Source of the DNA: Planctomycetota bacterium
Lineage (GTDB): Bacteria > Planctomycetota > UBA1135 > JALUZX01
Length of the DNA: 10,580 nt
NCBI GenBank assembly: GCA_027011425.1
Contig: JALUZX010000259.1
Location: 1 to 10,580 of the forward strand
Reading direction: 5' to 3'
In this document: one piece after another, positions 1 through 5,473 of the stretch
Layout: each line of letters starts with the position of its first letter
Position numbering within the stretch: the first letter of the stretch is position 1
Position numbers and translations under genes: made by a program
Notes under the pieces: model-generated
Seen by the model: only the letters and a program-made list of their open reading frames with translations
What the model was told of the DNA's origin: nothing
Databases searched by the model: none

Positions 1-38
1 CTTACCGTCCGGGCGGCCCCGGCCACCCGGACGGTAAG
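1..38. repeat. 13-bp perfect inverted repeat (hairpin) inside dacB
   Basis: Positions 1-13 (CTTACCGTCCGGG) are the exact reverse complement of 26-38. The 12-nt spacer can itself pair (15-18 with 21-24), giving a long GC-rich hairpin. It lies in the dacB reading frame (residues around LTVRVAGAARTV), which stays open through it, and it abuts the window edge. It may be a coincidence of GC-rich coding sequence, a translational or mRNA stability element, or a fold-back artefact if the window starts at a contig end. Confidence 0.7.
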
Positions 39-641
39 ACAGGCCTCGGCAAGGGTGAGGGCCCCCACGGGGGCCTCGTAGTAGGCCTGGAGTTGGCCTT
101 CCGGCCAATCGGGGTGCACGAATTCCCTGTCGAAGAAAGATGCGTCCACCAGGAGCTTCCCGCCGACCCGCCGGATTCCCCGGGTTTTCAAGGCCCGCGC
201 AAGGCTCCCGATGACCTCCGGAATCCGCCGCTCCGGCACCCGGTCGCACCAGGAAGGATCCCCCCCGGCCAGGAGCAAGAGGTCCCCCTCCAGAACTCCT
301 CCCCGGACCGGGCCCTTCGCGAAGGCCCGGGTGGAGAAACGGAAACCCGGGCCCAGCTCGTCCAGGGCCGCCGCAGTGGTAAGGAGCTTCATGTTGGAAG
401 CCGGGGCCATGGGCTCGTCGGGCCGAAGGGCGAAAATGACCCGCTTGCGGGCCAGGTCGTAGAAGAAGGCCGCCACCCGGGCCTTCCGTCCCTTCAAGGC
501 CCGGTGGTTTTCGAGGGAGCGGATCTCCCGGGCCAGGCCGGCCCGGAAGGATGCCCCTGCGAGCGGAGCGGAGAAGACCGGCAGTGAGAGGAGGGCGGCG
601 CCCAAGGTCCCGGAAAGAAGACGTGCCGCCCGGTTCCTCAC
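1..641 (-). CDS. dacB: D-alanyl-D-alanine carboxypeptidase/endopeptidase, DacB (PBP4, peptidase S13) family, N-terminal part
   Basis: Partial gene that runs off the left edge; 213 codons are visible. Family S13 enzymes act in the periplasm, cleaving the terminal D-Ala or D-Ala-meso-DAP cross-links of peptidoglycan. Seen: an N-terminal Sec-type signal (basic MRNRAAR, then a hydrophobic run to about residue 30), and PASNMKLLTTAAAL at 80-93, which carries the S-x-x-K nucleophile motif (Ser82, Lys85) in the usual DacB setting. It is followed by the family-like stretches LLLAGGDPSW, LLVDASFFD, and QAYYEAPVGALTL. The SxN and KTG motifs would lie beyond the window. The start is GTG at 641, forming a GTGA overlap with the stop of the upstream hydrolase; no better start exists between signal peptide and overlap. 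It is the last visible gene of a four-gene leftward operon. Family assignment is firm; carboxypeptidase versus endopeptidase preference cannot be told. Confidence 0.9.
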   Translation of the reverse strand, partial: MRNRAARLLSGTLGAALLSLPVFSAPLAGASFRAGLAREIRSLENHRALKGRKARVAAFFYDLARKRVIFALRPDEPMAPASNMKLLTTAAALDELGPGFRFSTRAFAKGPVRGGVLEGDLLLLAGGDPSWCDRVPERRIPEVIGSLARALKTRGIRRVGGKLLVDASFFDREFVHPDWPEGQLQAYYEAPVGALTLAEACLTVRVAGAARTV

Positions 642-1444
642 AGCTCGAAGGTCTCCAGGTCTCTTGCCAGATGAAGACTGCCGTCCCACTCCTTCCGGAC
701 CTGGGCCACGAGATCGGCCTCGTCGGCCCGGGGATAGAAGTGGGTGAGGACCAGGTGCCTGACATCCGCTTCCCTGGCCAGTTTCCCCGCCGCCGCCGGG
801 GTCATGTGCCCCGGGACGGGGTGCTCCTCCGGGAAGGAACACTCGCAAAGGAGAAGGTGGGCCTCCCGGGCGGCTTCCACCAGGCTCCCCGCCTCCTCCG
901 TATCCCCTGTATAGCAAAAAGAGGGATGGCCCGGGATCTCCAGCCTGTAGGAAAGAGAGGTCCCCTCGGCGATCCCGTTGGGGTGGCGCGCGGGCGCGGC
1001 CTTGATCAGGAGGTGATCCCGGGAGAACTCCCCCGGCTCCACCTCCCTGGCCTCCAGGCCCGGGTCGTCCACGACCTCGCCGTAGAGTCCGCGCCAGGCC
1101 TCCAGGAGGCGGTTCAAGCCCGGCGGGCCGGCCACGAAAAGCGGCGGAAGCCCCTCCTCCCGCCACCGCGGGTTGTGCCGGGCGAAGAGCAGGGCCAGGA
1201 GATCGGCGTGGTGATCCACGTGGTAATGAGTGATGAGCACCCGATCGATCCTCCTCGGGTCCACCCCGGCCCGGGGAAGACGGGCCCAGGTCCCGGGACC
1301 GGGATCGAGAAGGAGAAAGGATTCCGAGAGAGGATCCTCCAAGACGTAACCCGGCGGATTTCTTCCGGCCGAACACATGATGGACCCCGAGCCGAGGACG
1401 GTGATCCTGATCCTTCCGGGTTTCTTTTCCCCTCCCGCCGCCAT
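638..1444 (-). CDS. Metallo-beta-lactamase-fold hydrolase, RNase Z/arylsulfatase-like
   Basis: A 268-residue cytosolic protein (no signal or membrane segment). Metal ligands are all visible: THYHVDHHAD at 72-81 gives the H-x-H-x-D-H motif (His73, His75, Asp77, His78), followed by His154 (ARHP), Asp181 (TGDT) and His235 (LTHFYPR). GHMTP at 212-216 matches the histidine loop of the RNase Z branch, as does the GSGS turn near residue 18. Known: this branch contains tRNA 3'-endonuclease (RNase Z/BN) and related phosphodiesterases and small-molecule hydrolases. The protein is shorter than a typical RNase Z (about 300 residues), and I see no long exosite arm, so a tRNA role is uncertain and no gene symbol is given. 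Its ATG lies 3 nt past the galE stop, preceded by a GGGGAGG Shine-Dalgarno about 9 nt away; its TGA overlaps the dacB GTG. Odd member of an otherwise envelope-related operon. Confidence 0.85.
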   Translation of the reverse strand: MAAGGEKKPGRIRITVLGSGSIMCSAGRNPPGYVLEDPLSESFLLLDPGPGTWARLPRAGVDPRRIDRVLITHYHVDHHADLLALLFARHNPRWREEGLPPLFVAGPPGLNRLLEAWRGLYGEVVDDPGLEAREVEPGEFSRDHLLIKAAPARHPNGIAEGTSLSYRLEIPGHPSFCYTGDTEEAGSLVEAAREAHLLLCECSFPEEHPVPGHMTPAAAGKLAREADVRHLVLTHFYPRADEADLVAQVRKEWDGSLHLARDLETFEL

Positions 1445-1447
1445 GAA

Positions 1448-2455
1448 TCAAGCCTCCCCTTTGGTTTCCCTGTCTCCGTAACCATCGGGATGGGCCTTGT
1501 GCCACTGCCAGGCCGTCTCCAGGATCTCCTCGAGTCGGGGAAACCGAGCCTTGTAGCCCAGTTCCTTCTCGATCCTGGCCGAGGAGCCCACGAGCCGGGG
1601 GGGATCGCCGGGACGCCTGGGGGCGACCTCGGCCGGGATGGGACGGCCCGTGACCTTCCGGGCCGTCTCCACCACCTGGGCCACGGAATAGCCCTCCCCG
1701 TTTCCCAGGTTGTAGGCATGCGCGGTCTCCTTCCCTTCCCGCATGGCGTCCAGGGCCAGCAGGTGGGCCTGGGCCAGGTCCACGATGTGGATATAGTCCC
1801 GGATGCAGGTTCCGTCGGGAGTGGGATAGTCGTCGCCGAAGATGGAGATCTTCTCCCTCTTTCCCAGGGCCGCCTGGAGGACCAGGGGGATCAGGTGGGT
1901 CTCCGGGTCGTGGTCCTCGCCGAGCTCTCCGTCGGGGTCGGCGCCGGCGGCGTTGAAGTAGCGAAGCGAGATGGAACGGATCCCGTGGGCCCTGCCGAAG
2001 TCCCGGAGCATCCACTCCCCGACCAGCTTGGTCGTGCCGTAGACGTTGATGGGATTCTGGGGGCACTCCTCCGTGATGGGGATCTCATCCGGGACCCCGT
2101 AGGTCGCGCAGGAGGAGGAGAAGACGATGGTCTTCGTCCCGGCGTCCCGCATGGCCTCCAGGAGGTTCAGAAGGGCCTGGACGTTCTGCCTGTAGTAGAA
2201 GCCGGGCCGGGTCATGGAGACGCCCACGTAGCAGGAGGCTGCGAAGTGGATCACCCCCTCCACCTTCCTCCCCTCGAACAGGCTCCGCACGTAGTCCATG
2301 TCCTTCAGGTCCCCCTTGGCCAGGGGGGCCCCCAGAAGGGCGGCCTCATGCCCCTCGGAGAGGTCGTCCGCCACGAGGACATCCTCCCCCCGCGCCCGCA
2401 GGGCCTTGACCGTGTGGGACCCGATATACCCCGCTCCTCCGGTTACCAAAATCAT
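1448..2455 (-). CDS. galE: UDP-glucose 4-epimerase, GalE family
   Basis: A 335-residue extended short-chain dehydrogenase/reductase that interconverts UDP-glucose and UDP-galactose (or the N-acetyl forms), supplying sugars for surface polysaccharide, lipopolysaccharide or Leloir metabolism. Seen: N-terminal Rossmann motif TGGAGYIGSH at 5-14, FAASCYVGVSM at 71-81 as in GalE, the catalytic-side serine run FSSSCATYG at 112-120 (Ser115 aligns with the E. coli Ser124/B. subtilis Thr126 position), and the Y-x-x-x-K pair Tyr139/Lys143 in NVYGTTK. The downstream GalE signatures LRYFNAAGADPDGELGE and GTCIRDYIHIVDLAQAH are intact. An ATG at 2476 is in frame, but the ATG at 2455 is preferred. It starts the protein at MILVTGG as in the family, forms an ATGA overlap with the upstream stop, and has AAGGAG at 2467-2472, 11 nt before. 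Substrate range cannot be read from sequence; GalE family membership is firm. Confidence 0.93.
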   Translation of the reverse strand: MILVTGGAGYIGSHTVKALRARGEDVLVADDLSEGHEAALLGAPLAKGDLKDMDYVRSLFEGRKVEGVIHFAASCYVGVSMTRPGFYYRQNVQALLNLLEAMRDAGTKTIVFSSSCATYGVPDEIPITEECPQNPINVYGTTKLVGEWMLRDFGRAHGIRSISLRYFNAAGADPDGELGEDHDPETHLIPLVLQAALGKREKISIFGDDYPTPDGTCIRDYIHIVDLAQAHLLALDAMREGKETAHAYNLGNGEGYSVAQVVETARKVTGRPIPAEVAPRRPGDPPRLVGSSARIEKELGYKARFPRLEEILETAWQWHKAHPDGYGDRETKGEA

Positions 2456-4017
2456 TTCTTCAACAACTCCTTCCATTCCCGGATCACCCGGGCCTTGGCC
2501 TTAGGGGAATTCTCCTCCCCCCTCACCATGAGAACATCTTTTCCCGTGGCGTCGCAAAGAGCCTCATTCATACACATGAACGCATACCCGCTCTTCTCCC
2601 CCTCCATGGCGGAGAGAAGGAGTTCCGCGCTTCCGGGCCTGTGGGACCTCCCTACCATGCGGGCAGCCATGCCCCTGACCCTGGGAGTGGGATCCTCCAG
2701 GGCCTTCTTGATCCGCTCCCAGGCCTGGTCGGTCCCGAGCAGGGTCCGCCCCAGGACCTGGAGGGCCGCGGTCCGCACCGTGGGAGACTTGTCGGAAAGG
2801 GCCAGGTCCAGGAGCCGGAAAGGTTCCTTGGGAAGGGCCACCGCCATGGACTGCACCACCTGGAGCCGGCGGAGTTCGTCCGGGTCGGTTCTCAGGATCT
2901 CCTCCCTCTCCCCTTTCATGTAGTAGAGGCGCCGGCCGGCCCGGGCCTCCTCGCGGACCCGGCCGAGGGTCTCTTTCAAACGGGCCTTGCTGATCCTCCG
3001 GGAAAAGAAATTCTCGAATTCGGGCCCCTTGCCCCGGGCGAGTTCCAGGTAAGTGGATTCGGCCTCCCGAAACCGCCCGAGCCTCCTGAGAATGAAAGCC
3101 TTGAACCAGAAAGCCTCGGGAAGGGGCCCCAGGGGCGGCCTGGTCAACCGGTCGGCCACCTGGAGGGCGTCCTCCAGCCGGCCCATCTTGATGAGCCCCC
3201 GGATCTGGTCCCCCAAAAGGACATAGTCCTTGGGGTCCTTTTCCAGGGCCAGGGAGACGGTCCGCACCGCCAGGGCCGGCTTTCCCATCCGGAGGTAGAC
3301 CAGGTAGAGCACGTGAGCCAGGAGCCCGGGCTTCAAGAAACCCTGGGGAATGGACTTGAGGAGGGATTCGCTACGGGCCAGGTCCTCCTTGGTCCCCCGG
3401 GCGGCCAGGGCCTGGGCCAGGGCCAGGGTGGCCCCCGGGTCTCCCGGGGCCCTCCTCAAGGCTCGCTCCTCCAGGGCCACCGCTTCCGGCACCGCCCTCT
3501 GGGCGAGCCGGACCGTGCCCAACTCGCTGAGAGCCAGGAAATCCCCCGGGTCCTTGGCCAGCCGGTCCTGGAGGTCAACAGCGGCGGTGTCCAGGTCCTC
3601 CCGGTTTCGGGCCGTCCGGGCGCGGTAGAGAGGGCGCAGGGAGGCGGGGAGAATGGAGGGATCCCTCTCGCGGATCGCCTTGGCCAGAAACTCTTCCGCC
3701 TCCTTGCGGCGTTTTTTCACCTCCTCCGCCGGGAGGGGAGGAAGGTCGGAGACCTGGACCTTCTTCCCTTGAGAGGAAACCGTCCCTGCCGGGTTCTCTC
3801 CCTCCTCCCGGGACCCCGGGGTGGGGGGGGGTGCGATCCCCCGGGAACCTCTCGGACCGGGCTTCCTGTCCAACCAAAGGGTGAGGTTTCTCCCCGGGTC
3901 GGGAGAGACGATGGGTCCCCGGCAGGAAGAGATCCCTCCCACCAGGCAAAGGAGCAGGCAACCCGCCGGCAGGGCTCTGGAAGGGACCGCCCCCGAAGAG
4001 ATTGGTTCCCGTTTCAT
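2452..4017 (-). CDS. Lipoprotein with TPR repeats and C-terminal HEAT-like repeats, function unknown
   Basis: A 521-residue predicted lipoprotein. The signal runs MKREP...LLLCLVGGISSC; ISSC fits a lipobox with the acylated Cys at residue 32. A Pro/Gly-rich linker follows (about 33-90), then TPR-like helical pairs from about 95 to 340, recognisable as SELGTVRLAQRAVPEAVALEERALRRAPGD and LRRLGRFREAESTYLELARG-type units. The C-terminal 125 residues hold HEAT-like repeats (SPTVRTAALQVLGR, TPRVRGMAARMVGR) ending in NEALCDATGKD and REWKELLKK, a tail style I associate with planctomycete HEAT proteins. Such proteins are scaffolds; the partner is unknown. It is first in the leftward operon with galE, the MBL hydrolase and dacB, so an envelope assembly role is an inference. 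Start: ATG at 4017; an in-frame TTG at 4029 is an alternative. Neither has a clear Shine-Dalgarno. Codons 63-65 are a C9 run encoding Pro-Pro-Pro. Confidence 0.82.
   Translation of the reverse strand: MKREPISSGAVPSRALPAGCLLLCLVGGISSCRGPIVSPDPGRNLTLWLDRKPGPRGSRGIAPPPTPGSREEGENPAGTVSSQGKKVQVSDLPPLPAEEVKKRRKEAEEFLAKAIRERDPSILPASLRPLYRARTARNREDLDTAAVDLQDRLAKDPGDFLALSELGTVRLAQRAVPEAVALEERALRRAPGDPGATLALAQALAARGTKEDLARSESLLKSIPQGFLKPGLLAHVLYLVYLRMGKPALAVRTVSLALEKDPKDYVLLGDQIRGLIKMGRLEDALQVADRLTRPPLGPLPEAFWFKAFILRRLGRFREAESTYLELARGKGPEFENFFSRRISKARLKETLGRVREEARAGRRLYYMKGEREEILRTDPDELRRLQVVQSMAVALPKEPFRLLDLALSDKSPTVRTAALQVLGRTLLGTDQAWERIKKALEDPTPRVRGMAARMVGRSHRPGSAELLLSAMEGEKSGYAFMCMNEALCDATGKDVLMVRGEENSPKAKARVIREWKELLKK
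3823..3831 (-). repeat. C9 homopolymer tract in the lipoprotein coding sequence
   Basis: Nine consecutive C on the coding (minus) strand, G on the plus strand, spell three CCC proline codons at residues 63-65 of the TPR/HEAT lipoprotein, just after its signal peptide and linker start. A one-base slip here would frameshift nearly the whole protein and disturb coupling to galE. Phase variation at such tracts is known in other bacteria; here it is only a possibility. Confidence 0.6.
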
Positions 4018-4064
4018 GGCGGGATTCAAACAGAGGGTGGAGCCCGGTGCAATGGAAGGCCCTC

Positions 4065-4076
4065 CGGATCGATCCG
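4065..4076. promoter_or_regulatory. 12-bp perfect palindrome in divergent intergenic region
   Basis: CGGATCGATCCG is its own reverse complement. It sits 48 nt upstream of the leftward lipoprotein ATG (4017) and about 105 nt upstream of the rightward lipoprotein ATG. The position suits an operator for the leftward operon, but a 12-bp palindrome in GC-rich DNA can arise by chance, and no regulator family can be named. Confidence 0.3.
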
Positions 4077-4102
4077 AGGCTCCCGGGCGGCTCCCCTTTC
4101 CC

Positions 4103-4112
4103 GGGGGGGGGG
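4103..4112 (+). repeat. G10 homopolymer tract in divergent intergenic region
   Basis: Ten consecutive G between two divergently oriented lipoprotein genes, ending about 21 nt before the TATACT box at 4134. It covers or abuts the place where a -35 element of the rightward promoter would be, so length changes could alter promoter strength. It is non-coding on both strands given the chosen starts. Confidence 0.6.
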
Positions 4113-4133
4113 ATGATTTTCATGGATCTCCTG

Positions 4134-4139
4134 TATACT
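4134..4139 (+). promoter_or_regulatory. Candidate -10 box of the rightward lipoprotein gene (TATACT)
   Basis: TATACT matches the sigma-70 -10 consensus at five of six positions and stands out as AT-rich in a GC-rich intergenic region. It lies 42 nt before the rightward ATG. No good -35 is seen at 16-18 nt upstream, where the sequence is the end of the G tract and GATGAT. The core GTATAC is palindromic, and the minus strand reads TATACA at 4137-4132, so the same box could drive the leftward operon as well. Confidence 0.35.
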
Positions 4140-4146
4140 CGTCCCC

Positions 4147-4165
4147 TTCCAGGGAATCCCTGGAA
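4147..4165. promoter_or_regulatory. 19-bp inverted repeat, candidate operator in the 5' leader
   Basis: TTCCAGGGAATCCCTGGAA consists of two perfect 9-nt arms around a single central A. It lies directly downstream of the TATACT box and 3 nt before the AGGAGG ribosome binding site of the rightward lipoprotein gene. With a one-base centre it is a poor RNA hairpin at the apex but a good two-fold symmetric site for a dimeric DNA-binding protein. Repression of the downstream gene, and perhaps of the divergent operon, is inferred from position only. Confidence 0.45.
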
Positions 4166-4168
4166 GAC

Positions 4169-4174
4169 AGGAGG
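4169..4174 (+). promoter_or_regulatory. Ribosome binding site deciding the start of the rightward lipoprotein
   Basis: A consensus AGGAGG lies 7 nt before the ATG at 4182. The frame stays open upstream to 4002, so this site together with the signal peptide that follows is what fixes the start. Confidence 0.85.
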
Positions 4175-4181
4175 TATTCCC

Positions 4182-5363
4182 ATGATCGAGTCCATTTCCA
4201 GGTCCCTGTGGTCTGCCGCGGGCCTGTGCCTTCTCTTTCTCGCCCTCGGATCCTGCTCTTCCGGGGGTTCGGAAGAAAATCCCTCCAAGGGAGGGGTGAC
4301 CATCGCGGCCGATTACCACTTGGTGGGCCTCAAGGCCTTCGCCGACATGTCCTTCCCGGTGAACCCCGATCTCAAGGCCCATTACTGGGACGAAGGGGTC
4401 CTCACCTTGAACGCAGAGAACAAGTTCCAGGTAAGGGGAGCCGGCCGGCCTACGGACAAAGGCTTCTACAAAATCCAGAAGAACGGCATGTTCACCCTTC
4501 TTGTGCCCATGTCGGGGGGTGCGAGCCTTCCCCTCATGGGGGGAGCCGCCGTGGAGGGAGAGACCCTCTGGTTCACGGACCGGCACGCCGGAGGCGACGG
4601 GGACCTGGGCCTTTGGACCTGCGTCCGCTCCCGGGCCAAGCCCAAGCCCGAAGGGACGTGGAACGTAACCCTTCTCACCCTGGTCTTCTCTCCCAAGGGC
4701 GCCGCCCCGAGCCCCAACGAAGTCGGACTGGCCGCCACGGGGACCCTCAAGATCGACGCCAAAGGCGCTGTCAAGGGAACCCTCCATGAATCCTCCCTGG
4801 CGAAACTCACCGTCACGGGCAAGGCCGGCACCTTCCCTACTCCGCCGGGTTCGGTGGAACTCTCCCTTTCCTGGAAGAAAGGGACCTTCCAGGTGAACCA
4901 TTCCTATCGCGGAGGGCTGGGAGAGAATCTCTTCGTTGGAATCCACCACGATCAGAAGAAAGGTGGCGCCGTTTCCCTCCTCCTGGCTCTCAGGGCTCCA
5001 GCCAAGGACATTCCGGCCAAGGACCTTTCTGGCAAGTATCTCCTGGGCGCCTTCACCCTCTTTCTGGATCCCACCAGGCCCGGGTGCGACACCGCGGCAG
5101 GCAACCTGGAACTCAACGGCAAGGACGCCTTCCGGGCCACCATGTGGGGCCACAGGGGGAAAGCCTTCCGATTCAACGGATCCTTCAAGACGGGCAAAGG
5201 CGGCCTGGTGGAATTCCGGGAGACCAGCCCGGTGAAGATCCCCATGTGGGGAGCCGCCCTCCAGGGAGGCAAGGTCCTGCTCATGGCCGACACCAACGTG
5301 GAGTCCGTGGAGCCCGACCTCTCCATCTTCCTGGCCATCCACGAACGGGAAGAGAAGAAATAG
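4182..5363 (+). CDS. Hypothetical lipoprotein made of three diverged beta-rich repeats
   Basis: A 393-residue protein that I do not recognise. The N-terminus is a clear lipoprotein signal: SRSLWSAAGLCLLFLALGSC, lipobox LGSC with Cys25, then a Ser/Gly-rich linker. The remainder is rich in alternating hydrophobic and polar residues, as expected of beta sheet. I read three tandem units of about 105-115 residues: 43-149, 157-271 and 283-388. Each opens with an aromatic/hydrophobic strand (DYHLVGLKAF, GTWNVTLLTLVF, GKYLLGAFTLFL). Each closes with a similar strand (DLGLWTCVR, AVSLLLALR, DLSIFLAIH). Units 1 and 3 share a further stretch, LPLMGGAAVEG...LWFTD versus IPMWGAALQGG...LLMAD. No catalytic motif is evident, so a surface or periplasmic structural or binding role is only a guess. 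The gene is flanked by its own promoter region and a terminator, hence probably monocistronic. Confidence 0.82.
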   Translation: MIESISRSLWSAAGLCLLFLALGSCSSGGSEENPSKGGVTIAADYHLVGLKAFADMSFPVNPDLKAHYWDEGVLTLNAENKFQVRGAGRPTDKGFYKIQKNGMFTLLVPMSGGASLPLMGGAAVEGETLWFTDRHAGGDGDLGLWTCVRSRAKPKPEGTWNVTLLTLVFSPKGAAPSPNEVGLAATGTLKIDAKGAVKGTLHESSLAKLTVTGKAGTFPTPPGSVELSLSWKKGTFQVNHSYRGGLGENLFVGIHHDQKKGGAVSLLLALRAPAKDIPAKDLSGKYLLGAFTLFLDPTRPGCDTAAGNLELNGKDAFRATMWGHRGKAFRFNGSFKTGKGGLVEFRETSPVKIPMWGAALQGGKVLLMADTNVESVEPDLSIFLAIHEREEKK

Positions 5364-5400
5364 GGGTCTCTGCGGAATCCGCGGGAGGCCCTTTTCTTTT
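5364..5400 (+). terminator. Rho-independent terminator after the three-repeat lipoprotein gene
   Basis: Starts in the base after the TAG stop. An outer stem pairs 5364-5371 with 5384-5391 (eight pairs, including two G-U), there is a bulged G at 5383, and an inner stem GCGG/CCGC (5372-5375 with 5379-5382) closes on an AAT loop. It is followed at once by TTTTCTTTT (5392-5400). This separates the lipoprotein gene from the transporter gene, whose promoter should therefore lie in 5401-5460, where I see no convincing -35/-10 pair. Confidence 0.85.
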
Positions 5401-5473
5401 CCCTTTGGGTCTTTTTCCCCCTAGCCCCTAACATGTCCTGAGTCCTGCGAGTCCCGCCGAAAGGAGGCGCGTC

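Noticed and set aside
314..353. Short palindromes and inverted repeats (CCTTCGCGAAGG and GGCCCGGGT with its complement) within dacB
   Set aside because: They are short, fully in coding sequence and built of GC-rich codons; chance is enough.
551..2923. A 790-codon open frame on the plus strand opposite galE, the MBL hydrolase and part of the lipoprotein gene
   Set aside because: It is Pro/Gly/Arg-rich low-complexity translation, antisense to genes with full family motifs. High GC keeps such frames open.
4002..4181. N-terminal extension of the three-repeat lipoprotein from an in-frame ATG at 4002
   Set aside because: It would place 60 residues before the signal peptide, overlap the divergent gene, and ignore the AGGAGG site at 4169.
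4026..5342. A long minus-strand open frame opposite the three-repeat lipoprotein gene
   Set aside because: The plus-strand frame has a consensus ribosome binding site, lipoprotein signal and terminator; the minus-strand translation is Gly/Glu/His-rich without any of these.
5405..5434. TTGGGT and TAACAT spaced by 18 nt as a promoter for the transporter gene
   Set aside because: Matches of three of six and four of six are too weak; a promoter is expected here after the terminator, but it cannot be assigned.
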